NCBI RefSeq assembly: GCF_000348785.1
Contig: NC_020520.1
Span: 4,278,001-4,342,000, forward strand
Reading direction: 5' to 3'
Length of the DNA stretch: 64,000 nt
Origin: Ilumatobacter coccineus YM16-304
Lineage (GTDB): Bacteria > Actinomycetota > Acidimicrobiia > Acidimicrobiales > Ilumatobacteraceae
Below the pieces are notes generated by a model. The model ran no database searches. It saw only the letters and a list, made by a program, of their open reading frames with translations, and was not told where the DNA came from. Each line of letters begins with the position of its first letter. The stretch's first letter is position 1. Of the stretch, positions 54,405-62,948 are shown one piece after another. The position numbers were made by a program, and so were the translations under genes.

Positions 54405-55136
54405 TCACTGCAAGAAGTTCGCCACCGTGGTGGTGACGAGGTTGGCGAACACCTTCGCGCCCTCGTCGCCCGGGTGGATGCCGTCGCTGCGCAGCACGCC
54501 CTCGGTCGGGGCGAGTTCGCTCCATCGCCCGATCGTCGCGTTGCCGCGTGCGGTGAGGCGGGACTCGATCGCCTCGTTGACCTCGGCGGTGGCTTCGGGC
54601 CGGTCGCCGAAGTAGGTGTTGACCCAGATCAGCGGTGCGCCGTCGGGGATGGGGTCGAGGATCTCGTCGATCTCGGCGGCCACCTCGTCGGTGTCGTTGT
54701 ACTGGCCGATGTCGTTGGTGCCGAGCGCCACCACCCAGAGCGTCTCCTCGGGGTCGGATTCGAGGCCGGCGGCGATGAACTCGGCGATGTCGGCTCCGCT
54801 CGCGTTGTCGCCGAAGGTGACGCCGATGCGCTTTCCGGTCTGCGCGTTGATCGACACGTCGGCGAAGCCGAGTTGCTCGAACTGCTCTTCGAGATAGGGG
54901 GAGGCACCGACCGTGATCGAGTCGCCGATCATCACGATCGAATCGACGCTGCCGGTGTCGATGGCGCGTACCTCGGCGCTACCCGAGATGCTGCCGAGGT
55001 CGGAGCCGAGTCCGATGGTCGGCAGCGGTGACTCCTCGAAGGGCTCACCGGAGGTGGTGTCGGCGTCGCTTCCGCCGCACGCGGCCAGGCCGAGCGCGGC
55101 AACGAGGAGGAGACCGGTGATACGAGGGGACGTCAC
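54405..55136 (-). CDS. SGNH/GDSL-type hydrolase lipoprotein
   Basis: 243 residues. Signal peptide with lipobox 'LAAC' (C20). SGNH blocks are 'MIGDSITVGA' (catalytic Ser), 'GLESDPEETLWVVALGTNDIG' (GxND block) and 'DGIHPGDEG' (Asp/His). It is an extracytoplasmic esterase or lipase-like enzyme; the substrate could be a cell-wall glycan acyl group. It converges with the regulator at 54395, leaving 9 bp between stops. Confidence 0.9.
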   Translation of the reverse strand: MTSPRITGLLLVAALGLAACGGSDADTTSGEPFEESPLPTIGLGSDLGSISGSAEVRAIDTGSVDSIVMIGDSITVGASPYLEEQFEQLGFADVSINAQTGKRIGVTFGDNASGADIAEFIAAGLESDPEETLWVVALGTNDIGQYNDTDEVAAEIDEILDPIPDGAPLIWVNTYFGDRPEATAEVNEAIESRLTARGNATIGRWSELAPTEGVLRSDGIHPGDEGAKVFANLVTTTVANFLQ

Positions 55137-55231
55137 TCCGACATTCTGGCAACCGGGGAGGGCCGCTCCGCGTCACCCTCGCCGTCACGCTTGTCACTCA
55201 CGCCCGAGCGGCCAGGTGGCAGATGTGGAGA

Positions 55232-56614
55232 TCAGAGCTGTTGAATCCGAGCGGCGAACGACGCGTGAGCGGTGAGCATCTCGTCGAGACGGTCGCTCAC
55301 GAGCATGCCGTTGCGCACGACGGGCGTTCCGGCGACCACGGTGTCTCGTGCTCCGGTCGGCCCGCAACGAAGCCACGCTTCGATCGGGTCGGCGATGGCA
55401 CCAGCGAACGACGGGCCGGTGAGCGACCAGACCGCTATGTCGCCGACGGCACCGACCGTGATGGTGCCCAGTTCGCCCTCGCGCCCGAGGCACCCGGCAC
55501 CGCCGATGGTGGCGACTTCGAGCGCCATGCGCGCGGTACCGGCGTCGGCGCCGTCACGCAGTTTGGCGAGGAGCATGGCCTGGCGTGCTTCGAGCCACAG
55601 CGATGCGGCGTCGGCAGATGACGATCCGTCGACGCCGAGGCCGACCTTGACACCGGCCGCGCGGAGATCGACCACCGGGGCGATCCCCGAGGCGAGGATC
55701 ATGTTGCTCGACGGACAGTGCGCTGCGCCCACGCCCGCTGCGCCGAGCCGTTGGATCTCGTCGTGGTTCGGCATGACGCAGTGCGCGACCCAGGTGCGAT
55801 CGGTGCACCAGCCCGTCCGCTCGAGGTACTCCATCGGCCGACAACCGAACGTGGCGAGGCTGAACTCGTCGTCTTCGGCGTTCTCGGCGAAGTGCGTGTG
55901 GAGGCGCACGTCGAGCCGTTCGGCGAGTTCGGCCGTGCGGACCATCAGGTCTTCGGTGACCGAGAACGGCGAACACGGCGCCAGCGCGATGCGCGTCATC
56001 GCTCCGTGCGACGGGTCGTGATGGCGGCTCACGGCCGCTTCGCACGCGGCGAGAATCTCGTCGTCGTCGGCGACCACGTCGTCGGGTGGGAGGCCGCCGT
56101 CCTTCTCCGACAGCGACATCGAGCCGCGAGTCGGGTGGAAACGGATGCCCAGGTCGGTCGCCGCGTCGATCTCGGCCGTGAGCAGGTCACCGGCGCCGTG
56201 CGGGTGCAGGTAGAGGTGGTCGGACGACGTGGTGCAGCCCGACAGCGCCAACTCGGCCAACCCGACCCACGCCGACACGTGGACCGACTCGGTGTCGATC
56301 GCCCGCCACAGTGGGTACAGCGACTGCAGCCACCCGAACAGCGGCTTGTCGGTCATCGGCGGGAACGCCCGCGTCAGGTTCTGGTACAGGTGGTGATGTG
56401 TGTTGACGAGCCCCGGCGTGACCAGGCAGTCGGACGCGTCGATCGTCTGTCGACCCGCGGGTGCGGGGCCGTCCCCGACGCCGCTGACGAGACCATCGGT
56501 GATGGCGACCCAGCCGCCGGCGATCTCACGCCGCTGTGCGTCGACCGTCGCGACGCATCGGGCGTTGACGATGACGAGATCGGCGACTTGCTCCGACGCG
56601 GTGATGTCGGACAT
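55232..56614 (-). CDS. 8-oxoguanine deaminase / amidohydrolase
   Basis: 460 residues. The metal-binding 'GLVNTHHHLYQNLTRAFPPM' (HxH at about 73-75), 'HTHFAENAEDDEF', 'VAHCVMPNHDEI' and 'GLGVDGSSSADAASLW' are typical of the ATZ/TRZ-type subgroup that deaminates 8-oxoguanine to urate. It is the last gene of an operon with an XDH-like fusion, RidA and a small membrane protein, consistent with purine degradation or sanitation. Confidence 0.88.
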   Translation of the reverse strand: MSDITASEQVADLVIVNARCVATVDAQRREIAGGWVAITDGLVSGVGDGPAPAGRQTIDASDCLVTPGLVNTHHHLYQNLTRAFPPMTDKPLFGWLQSLYPLWRAIDTESVHVSAWVGLAELALSGCTTSSDHLYLHPHGAGDLLTAEIDAATDLGIRFHPTRGSMSLSEKDGGLPPDDVVADDDEILAACEAAVSRHHDPSHGAMTRIALAPCSPFSVTEDLMVRTAELAERLDVRLHTHFAENAEDDEFSLATFGCRPMEYLERTGWCTDRTWVAHCVMPNHDEIQRLGAAGVGAAHCPSSNMILASGIAPVVDLRAAGVKVGLGVDGSSSADAASLWLEARQAMLLAKLRDGADAGTARMALEVATIGGAGCLGREGELGTITVGAVGDIAVWSLTGPSFAGAIADPIEAWLRCGPTGARDTVVAGTPVVRNGMLVSDRLDEMLTAHASFAARIQQL

Positions 56615-56622
56615 GTCGGCGG

Positions 56623-56778
56623 TCAGTCGTCGAGTTCGAGGAGTTCGCTGCCGGGGTGGCGAGCGACGCCATCACGACGGAGGAACTCGCCGAGGATCGC
56701 CGACGCGGCCGCGCCGCTCATGAGCAGCCCGACGGGAATCAGGATCATCACGACGATGAGGGCGATCGCTCCAGCCAT
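56623..56778 (-). CDS. Small single-pass membrane protein (51 aa)
   Basis: ATG 56778 to TGA 56625. One N-terminal helix (MAGAIALIVVMILIPVGLLM) is followed by a cytoplasmic tail ending 'GSELLELDD'. Similar tiny proteins with a final 'GSEL(V/L)xLN/D' occur in many actinobacteria without known function. It sits 9 nt from RidA and 8 nt from the deaminase gene, inside the operon, which argues that it is real. Confidence 0.72.
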   Translation of the reverse strand: MAGAIALIVVMILIPVGLLMSGAAASAILGEFLRRDGVARHPGSELLELDD

Positions 56779-56787
56779 GACGTGATG

Positions 56788-57141
56788 TTACCCGGCGGGG
56801 CAGTGAGCGATGGCTTCGACTTCGACCAAGAAGTTGGCCGGGAGCGAGGCGACGGCCACGCACGATCGGGCCGGGCGGTGATTGCCGAACGCTGCCGAGT
56901 AGACCTCGTTGAACGCGGCGTAGTTCTCCATGTCGGTCAGGAAGCACGTGGTCTTGACGACGTCGCTCATCGACGCGCCGACCGATTCGAGTTGCATCTG
57001 GAGGTTCTTCATCGTCTGCTCGGTCTCGGGCACGACGCCGCCGTCGACGACCGAACCGTCGAGCAGGCCGCCCTGGCCTGAGACGAAGACGTAGTCGCCA
57101 GCGCGAACGACCGGTGTGTAGGGACCCAGGGGCTTTGGCAT
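56788..57141 (-). CDS. RidA-family reactive intermediate deaminase
   Basis: 117 residues, trimeric YjgF/YER057c/UK114 fold: 'LGPYTPVVRAGDYVFVSGQGG', 'EQTMKNLQMQLESVGASMSDVVKTTCFLTDM' and 'RSCVAVASLPANFLVEVEAIA' with the conserved Arg (R90 region). It hydrolyses reactive enamines/imines. It starts 4 nt after the XDH-like gene stop, so it may quench intermediates of that pathway. Confidence 0.92.
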   Translation of the reverse strand: MPKPLGPYTPVVRAGDYVFVSGQGGLLDGSVVDGGVVPETEQTMKNLQMQLESVGASMSDVVKTTCFLTDMENYAAFNEVYSAAFGNHRPARSCVAVASLPANFLVEVEAIAHCPAG

Positions 57142-57145
57142 GTGA

Positions 57146-58705
57146 TCAGGCTAGGCGCGCCGAGGTCGGCAACTGCAAAGGATGATCGACCTGTCGCCAG
57201 GCCGCTGCGAGGGCTGCGGCGAACACCGCATCGCTGGCGTTGACGGGGTCACCGGCGCTGCTCGGAGCGATCGCGATGTCGATCTCGGGTGTGTCGGTGG
57301 CCCGCAGCACGCCGAACGATCGGATCGTCAGGTCGAGGGGCACGCCGTCTTCGTCGAGCGCGATCGATTCGCCGAGGACGAGCCCCAGCGCCATGTGGAC
57401 CGCGCCGATGCAGTACGAGCGAAGGACGACGTCGTCGAGGGGGTCGCCGCAGTCGACCGTGACGTTCGGTCGCCCATCGGCGTCGACCACGGCGGTGGCG
57501 GTGGCCCCGTCGGGCGAGGTGACCGTGTCGGGCGATTCGCCGAGCGACGCGACGACGGCGGCGACCTCCGCCCACACCGCACCGCGCAGCGCTGCCGACA
57601 CGGGCGGTCCGGCGAGATCGACGAACTCGACGTCGACGGCGGGGGCGACCGAGCGGAGGGCGTGGCGAATCGTCTCCTCGTCGGCGACGTTCGCCGGGCG
57701 GGCGACTCGCGCCGTGCCCGAGCCGTCGGCGGCGACACCGACCGCCAGCGGAGGTCGTTTGGCTCCGAGCCGGACGACGTCTTCGCGAGCGAACAGCACG
57801 CGCACGGTGCGGCCGTGCTGGTCGGCGAGCCGACGGGCGACCGAGCCGACGCTCGAGTCGGACTTGCCACCGAACGCTCCCCCGTTGCCGAGCGGAGAAC
57901 TCGGCTGACCGCCGGGCGAACACCATGCCGCGTCGGGTTCGAGGTAGGCCGGTTCGACCCACGTGGTCTGCAGCGATCGGGCCCACTCCCCCGGCGGCAG
58001 TTCGATCGGCCACTGCGCCGCCGCGGTCGTGCGCCGACCCTGCACCTTGCCGGCGAGGCGACGAGCTGCACCGATCGTCTCGGCGGCCACCCACTCGCCG
58101 TCTTGGCCGAGCAGCGCGACGAGTGCGTCGTCAGGGGCCTCGTCGTCGCTGAACCCGCCGTACCCGAGCGCCACCTGCGCTCCGACGGTCTGCGCCGCGC
58201 CGCCTTCGATCAGCGCGCGTCGCTCGGCTGCTGCGAGGTCACGGTCGAGCGGTTCGCGAGCGTCACCGCGAGCCACGCGCACCGCTGCCTCGCGCACGGT
58301 CTGCCAGCCGGTACAGCGGCACAGGTGTGCGAGCAGCGCCTTGTCGACCGCCTCGCGATCGGCGAGTTGCTCGGGTGTCAGCACCGACAAGCGGGCGATG
58401 ATGCCGGGGGTGCAGAAGCCGCACTGGCTCGCGCCGGCATCGCAGAACGCTCGGGCCCACGCGTCTCGGTCGGCGAGCCCGTCGACCGTCGTGACGGATC
58501 GCCCACGGACACGACTCACCGGGGTCACGCACGCCACGCGCGGTCTGCCGTCGACCAGGACCGTGCAGCAGCCACATTGGCCTTGCGGACTGCATCCGTC
58601 TTTGGGCGAGCGCACACCGAGCTCGTCGCGCAACGCGTCGAGCAACGACACGGCGTCGTCGGTCACGACGACCGAGTCACCGTCGAGCTCGAAGTCGATG
58701 GTCAT
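57146..58705 (-). CDS. Compact xanthine dehydrogenase-like 2Fe-2S / molybdopterin-domain fusion
   Basis: 519 residues. Residues 1-150 form a full small subunit: first cluster C38, C44, C47, C60 and second cluster C95, C98, C129, C131 ('CGFCTPG', 'LCRCTGW'). Residues of about 165-519 resemble a molybdopterin-binding subunit but with half the usual length. The recognisable pieces are 'TTWVEPAYLEPDAAWC', 'GNGGAFGGKSDSS' and 'VLFAREDVVRLGAKRPPL'. The C-terminal catalytic Glu region is not apparent. It could be an electron-transfer or scaffold fusion that needs another subunit, or a decayed enzyme, but the frame is intact. It is the first gene of the deaminase operon. Confidence 0.85.
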   Translation of the reverse strand: MTIDFELDGDSVVVTDDAVSLLDALRDELGVRSPKDGCSPQGQCGCCTVLVDGRPRVACVTPVSRVRGRSVTTVDGLADRDAWARAFCDAGASQCGFCTPGIIARLSVLTPEQLADREAVDKALLAHLCRCTGWQTVREAAVRVARGDAREPLDRDLAAAERRALIEGGAAQTVGAQVALGYGGFSDDEAPDDALVALLGQDGEWVAAETIGAARRLAGKVQGRRTTAAAQWPIELPPGEWARSLQTTWVEPAYLEPDAAWCSPGGQPSSPLGNGGAFGGKSDSSVGSVARRLADQHGRTVRVLFAREDVVRLGAKRPPLAVGVAADGSGTARVARPANVADEETIRHALRSVAPAVDVEFVDLAGPPVSAALRGAVWAEVAAVVASLGESPDTVTSPDGATATAVVDADGRPNVTVDCGDPLDDVVLRSYCIGAVHMALGLVLGESIALDEDGVPLDLTIRSFGVLRATDTPEIDIAIAPSSAGDPVNASDAVFAAALAAAWRQVDHPLQLPTSARLA

Positions 58706-58808
58706 GTGGCCGTGGGGATCATGCGCGGCTCACGACATCGCCCAGCGGCACATTCACTGGCACGCCCTGCCGGCATGGTCGGCCCGCGTCGAGGCCGGTG
58801 CCGAGCGG

Positions 58809-59750
58809 TCAGCGGCCACCGTCGAGTTCGTCGGTCAGCGCCACGAAGGCCTCCCACTGTCCGGTGGCGAGGAGTTCGGCCTGACGTGGCCACGATTCGG
58901 GCTTGTGGATCTGATAGCGCGGGCCGGCTGCGTCGAGCATGGAACGCAGGTCGGCGGTGTCGGTGTCGGCGAGTCCGCGCCAGGTGTCGATGCCGATGCC
59001 ACGGCACAGCTCCGAGATCTTCGGACCGATGCCTTCGACCACGGTCAGGTCGTCGAGCGCGATCTTCTTGCCGATCGCCGCGGCTGCTGCTGCGAGGTCG
59101 AGCGCCGGGGCGTCGGCCGCTCGCGCTGCATCGGCATCGGCAGCGGGGGTTTCGGCCTCGGTGGCGTCGGCCTCGACGCCGTCCTCGGTGATGCCGTCCT
59201 CGGTGGCCTCGGCCTCGTTGGCGTCGTCGGCATCGGCCTCGTTGGCGTCGTCGGCATCGGCATCGATCGGGTCGGGCACGGCGACGAGACCTGCCACCGT
59301 GGCGGGCCGTTCGTTTTCGTCGGCGGCGTCACCGTCGGCGTCCGACGGATCCGGCATGATCCCGGAGCTCGTCGCATCGGCGTCGGTGTCAGCAGGCTCG
59401 TCGGCGTCGCCCGAGTCCGACCCCGCCGTCTCGGTGTCAGCTGGCGCTTCGGCGGGCTCGTCGGCCTCCGGCTCGATCACATCATCGACCGGTGCACCGA
59501 CCACGCCCGGCGAATCTGCGGCGCGCAGATCGGCGACCTGCATACGCAGACGATCACGCTCGGCCACCACCTGTTCGAGGTTGGCGAGACGATGGCGCAT
59601 GCGATCGACGTCGTCGACGTCGACGTTGGCCGACCGGGCGTCGGCGATCTCTGCTCGGCACTTGAGGCTGCGGAGCAACCAACCGATCACGCCGCCGATC
59701 AGTGCGGCGAGGCCGAACCAGAGCAGGAACTTCAACAGGGTGTATGGCAC
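58809..59750 (-). CDS. Membrane-anchored helix-hairpin-helix protein with acidic linker
   Basis: 313 residues. One N-terminal helix (about 5-27), a short coiled-coil ('DVDRMRHRLANLEQVVAERDRLRMQVADLR'), a long Asp/Glu/Ala-rich disordered linker (about 80-225) with 'DDANEADADDANEAEA' repeats, and a C-terminal domain beginning 'DDLTVVEGIGPKISELCRGIG', the HhH-type fold found beside OmpA genes. It follows the OmpA/fasciclin gene by 61 bp and is probably its partner in the envelope. 58706-58808, before the XDH gene, holds no gene. Confidence 0.82.
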   Translation of the reverse strand: MPYTLLKFLLWFGLAALIGGVIGWLLRSLKCRAEIADARSANVDVDDVDRMRHRLANLEQVVAERDRLRMQVADLRAADSPGVVGAPVDDVIEPEADEPAEAPADTETAGSDSGDADEPADTDADATSSGIMPDPSDADGDAADENERPATVAGLVAVPDPIDADADDANEADADDANEAEATEDGITEDGVEADATEAETPAADADAARAADAPALDLAAAAAAIGKKIALDDLTVVEGIGPKISELCRGIGIDTWRGLADTDTADLRSMLDAAGPRYQIHKPESWPRQAELLATGQWEAFVALTDELDGGR

Positions 59751-59780
59751 GAGATGTCCTCACGACGTGGGGTGGTGGAT

Positions 59781-59796
59781 GTGAGCGTGCGCTCAC
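59781..59796. promoter_or_regulatory. Palindrome between ompA-like and HhH genes
   Basis: GTGAGCG-TG-CGCTCAC has perfect 7-bp arms in the 61-bp gap between the two co-directional genes. It may be an operator or small processing hairpin. Confidence 0.35.
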
Positions 59797-59811
59797 GGCG
59801 ATGGATGGGCG

Positions 59812-61452
59812 TCATGCTTGCGCTCTGACGAGGAACTCGACGCGACGGCTTGCATTCTTGTCCTCGACGCCGTTCTCGTCGAGGATCGGTTCGGTGATGC
59901 CTCGCCCTTCGGCGGTGAGCGTGGCCGGGTCGAGCCCGAGCTCGACCAGTTCGGCGAGCACCGTGGCAGCCCGCTCTTCGCTCAGCGTCAGGTTGCGGGC
60001 CGGGTCGCCATCGGAATCGGTGTGTCCGATCAGCGTGATGTCGACACCGACGAACCGTTGCGCTCTCGCCGCGACCTGTTCGACGACGGCGTCGGCCTCG
60101 GCGGTGAGCTCGGCAGAGTTCGATTCGAAGAGAATCGGGTTGAGGCGCACGAACTCGTTGAGTTCGTCCTGGAGTTGTTGCGCCGACGCGTCGTCGGCGT
60201 CGGCACGCTCCTCGATGCTCAGCTCGGCGCCGAGCTCGCCGGCGGCGGCTTCGAGCGCGGCGCTGGCGTCGGCACCGGTGTGCACACCTTCGATTCGGAG
60301 TGCGTCGCCGACGAGCGTCGCCGAACCCGACACGAGGTTGGGTGGCATCGTGCCGATCGCGATGGCGAGGCGGTCGATGTCGGCGCGGGCCACGGCCGCA
60401 TCGGGGTCGACCACCAATTCATCGATCACGTTGCCGAACGCCACCTGCGCCTGCGCGGCAGCGACGAGCGCAGCGCGCTGTTCCTCGGAGGCCACGGTGC
60501 CGGTGAGCGTCAGCTGGCCGTTCTCGAGGGTCGCCACGGTCGTGGCCATGTCGACCGCGGGAGCGAGGTCGAGCTCGACGGGCAGCAACACTTGGTCGAC
60601 CGCGTGGACGAGTCCGTTGGCCGCTTCGATGTCGAGCTGTGCAGGATCGGACGCGAGGGTCACGATCTCACCGCTCGTGAACGTGACGCCGACGTCGCCG
60701 GGTTCGACCTCCACATCGGTGCCGTCGAGCATCGTGAGCGGGCCGGCAGCGAAGTCGGTCGAGCGAATCGTCCCCTCGGCGACGTGGTGGAGCAGCACGC
60801 TGCGCAGCATCTCCTGGTCGGAGGTGAGCGCTTCGAACGCATCGGCGCCGAGCGCGTCGAACGCCGCGTCGAAGGCGTCGTCGGTCGGTGCGAGCAGGGT
60901 GAACGGGCCGTCTTCGGCCAGCGTGTCGGCCAGATCGGCCGTGTCGATGAGGCTCGCGAGTTGGCTGAACTGCGGGTCGGCTCGGGTCACGTCGACGAGC
61001 GATTCGAGCTCGGGCTCGACCTGGGTGGTCGTGGTCGCTTCGGCCGTGTTGGTCGGCTCGGTCGCGGGCGGCTCCGGATCGGTCGTTGCCGGCTGCTTCG
61101 GTTCGGTCGTCTCGACATCGACGTCGGTGCTCGGGGTGCGCCCGCCGAGGCAGCTCGGATCGAGGTCGATCGAGTGGACCCCGTACACGTCGACCGCGAG
61201 GTCGATCACGGCGTCGGGATCATCGAGCGCCGACGCGCAGCGCAGCGTGCCGTCCTGGCCCGAGAACGAGACGGTCACTCCGTCGACACCGTTGTCGGCC
61301 AACTCGTTGCCGACCCGGTTCTCGAGGTCGCTGTGCACCCACTTGACGACGAAGATCGCAGGTATGACAAAGCAGAGAACGAGGAGGAACAGACCCCAGC
61401 CGAGGATTCTCCGGCGGTAACGTCGTTGAGAATTCGGGTTCGAGTCGCTCAT
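59812..61452 (-). CDS. OmpA-family envelope protein with fasciclin domain
   Basis: 546 residues. One membrane helix (about 16-36) follows a basic start 'QRRYRRR'. A BON-like stretch (about 42-100) and a Thr/Pro-rich linker come next, then a fasciclin domain (about 150-293, 'GPFTLLAPTDDAFDA' and 'ANGLVHAVDQVLLP'). A second BON-like part (300-430) and a C-terminal OmpA peptidoglycan-binding domain ('DITLIGHTDSDGDPARN', '...NASRRVEFLV') complete it. The layout recalls ArfA-type proteins with fasciclin added. The ATG at 61452 was chosen; upstream Met codons are in the divergent promoter region. Confidence 0.9.
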   Translation of the reverse strand: MSDSNPNSQRRYRRRILGWGLFLLVLCFVIPAIFVVKWVHSDLENRVGNELADNGVDGVTVSFSGQDGTLRCASALDDPDAVIDLAVDVYGVHSIDLDPSCLGGRTPSTDVDVETTEPKQPATTDPEPPATEPTNTAEATTTTQVEPELESLVDVTRADPQFSQLASLIDTADLADTLAEDGPFTLLAPTDDAFDAAFDALGADAFEALTSDQEMLRSVLLHHVAEGTIRSTDFAAGPLTMLDGTDVEVEPGDVGVTFTSGEIVTLASDPAQLDIEAANGLVHAVDQVLLPVELDLAPAVDMATTVATLENGQLTLTGTVASEEQRAALVAAAQAQVAFGNVIDELVVDPDAAVARADIDRLAIAIGTMPPNLVSGSATLVGDALRIEGVHTGADASAALEAAAGELGAELSIEERADADDASAQQLQDELNEFVRLNPILFESNSAELTAEADAVVEQVAARAQRFVGVDITLIGHTDSDGDPARNLTLSEERAATVLAELVELGLDPATLTAEGRGITEPILDENGVEDKNASRRVEFLVRAQA

Positions 61453-61560
61453 GGCCTCAACACGATCGCAGGTCGAGGGTGGCCGATTCAACGACGCCGA
61501 GCATTCGTCCGCCCAATGACATGAAATAGACACTCAAACGCAGGAGTAACAGGTCCGCAG

Positions 61561-62460
61561 ATGCAGCAACCTCCCGAATCACCGTCCGACGGCCGCACGC
61601 GGATCGGCCGCCGAACCTTCCTGACGGGTGCCGCCGCGGCCGGACTGCTGGCCGCATGCTCGGGCGACGACGACGCCGAGTCCCCGGCCGACGGAGCGGG
61701 CAGCGAGCTCGCTCCCGACACGTTCATCCTCGTGCAGCGCTTCCCGAACACGGTGCTGGTACCCGGGGAGGTCCGCCTCCCCCACAGCCTCACGCGCGAC
61801 GCGGCGTTCGTCAACGACGGACCCGACGAACTCGGCGCGTACGTCGCCGACATCGACGGCAACCAGATCAGCGACCGGATGGTCGCGCCTCGTTTCGACG
61901 TGTCGCCGTCGTCGTACTACGTCTGGCGTCCGACGATCGACGAGCCGGGCATCTACTCGCTGGTCGTCGACGGCGGCCCGGCCACCGGGGCGAGTTTCCA
62001 GGTGTTCGACCCTTCCGAGGTCGCCGTGCCGCTCCCCGGCCAACTGCTTGCAGGGTTCGACACGCCTACGGTCGGCGAACCCGCCGGCGTCGACCCGATC
62101 TGCACTCGTGATCCGATGTGCCCGTTCCACTCCGTCACGCTGACCGAGGCACTCAACGTCGATCGCGCCGTGGCCTACCTCGTCGGCACGCCGGCGTTCT
62201 GCCAGACCGGCACCTGCGCTCCGGCCCTCGAAGCGCTCATCGAGGTCGAGCCGGAGTTCGGCGACGACTTCGTGTTCGTCCACGCCGAGGTGTTCACCGA
62301 CCTCACCGCGCAGGACTACACGGAGGCCGTGCTGGCGAGTGGGCTCAGCTTCGAACCGGCGCTGTTCATCACGGACCGGGCCGGCGAGATCGTCGATCGA
62401 CTCGACGCCATCTGGAGCGCCGACGAACTCCGCGAGCGCCTGGCCCTCGCCAACGCCTGA
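61561..62460 (+). CDS. Tat-exported lipoprotein with thioredoxin-like C-terminus
   Basis: 299 residues. Twin-arginine signal 'IGRRTFLTGAAAAGLLAAC' with lipobox Cys33. A beta-rich N-terminal domain (about 50-150, 'PNTVLVPGEVRLPHSL') follows. The C-terminal part (about 195-299) looks thioredoxin-like: 'VAYLVGTPAFCQTGTCAP', a C-x4-C pair rather than CxxC, then 'FVFVHAEVF' and 'EPALFITDRAGEIVDRLDAIW'. The function could be folded-protein redox or metallochaperone work outside the membrane. No partner gene is adjacent. Confidence 0.85.
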   Translation: MQQPPESPSDGRTRIGRRTFLTGAAAAGLLAACSGDDDAESPADGAGSELAPDTFILVQRFPNTVLVPGEVRLPHSLTRDAAFVNDGPDELGAYVADIDGNQISDRMVAPRFDVSPSSYYVWRPTIDEPGIYSLVVDGGPATGASFQVFDPSEVAVPLPGQLLAGFDTPTVGEPAGVDPICTRDPMCPFHSVTLTEALNVDRAVAYLVGTPAFCQTGTCAPALEALIEVEPEFGDDFVFVHAEVFTDLTAQDYTEAVLASGLSFEPALFITDRAGEIVDRLDAIWSADELRERLALANA

Positions 62461-62473
62461 CCCCAGAACGCGA

Positions 62474-62512
62474 AAGAGCGTCATTCGGTGTCAGACACCG
62501 AATGACGCTCTT
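62474..62512. terminator. Perfect 39-bp bidirectional terminator
   Basis: The 19-nt arms AAGAGCGTCATTCGGTGTC and GACACCGAATGACGCTCTT are perfectly complementary around a single A, between the convergent Tat lipoprotein and erpA genes. Confidence 0.9.
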
Positions 62513-62565
62513 CGATTCGTTCGTCGGTCAGTTCGCTGCGACCGGATCGATCACAGCGTTCCCGG

Positions 62566-62895
62566 TCAGGAGAACGACTGGCCGCAGCCGCACGTGCGGC
62601 TGGCGTTGGGGTTCGTGATGGCGAAGCCCGACTGGTCGAGGCCGTCTTTGTAGTCGAGCGTCGCGCCTTCGAGCAGCTGCGCCGAAGCCGGGTCGACCAC
62701 GACGCGAACCTTGCCGTCGTCGCCGTATTCGGCCGTGGTGTCGTCACCGGCGATGTCGCCGTCGAAGAACATCTCGTAGGAGAATCCAGAACAGCCGCCG
62801 GGACGAACGGCGACGCGGAGCGCGAGTTCTTCAGCGCCTTCTGCGGCGAGAAGTTCGCCGACCTTGGCAGCTGCGGGATCGGTGAGCGTGATCAT
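62566..62895 (-). CDS. erpA: Iron-sulfur cluster insertion protein ErpA (A-type carrier)
   Basis: 109 residues. Cluster-ligand cysteines are in 'GGCSGFSYEM' and the C-terminal 'CGCGQSFS'. 'MITLTDPAAAKVGELLAAEG' is the usual N-terminus. GGAGGT 7 nt before the ATG fixes the start. It delivers [2Fe-2S]/[4Fe-4S] clusters to apo-proteins. It follows the SufR-like gene in the same direction with a 53-bp gap carrying a palindrome. Confidence 0.95.
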   Translation of the reverse strand: MITLTDPAAAKVGELLAAEGAEELALRVAVRPGGCSGFSYEMFFDGDIAGDDTTAEYGDDGKVRVVVDPASAQLLEGATLDYKDGLDQSGFAITNPNASRTCGCGQSFS

Positions 62896-62915
62896 GTTCG
62901 TTACCTCCATGGGTC

Positions 62916-62934
62916 GATTCCGGGTACCGGAATC
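62916..62934. promoter_or_regulatory. Palindrome upstream of erpA
   Basis: GATTCCGG-GTA-CCGGAATC has perfect 8-bp arms, 20-39 nt before the erpA start. It could be an operator or 5'-UTR hairpin. The 9-mer CGGTAAAAT of the sufR-side operator recurs at 62954-62946 on the same strand. Confidence 0.5.
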
Positions 62935-62948
62935 CATTGGGTGAGATT

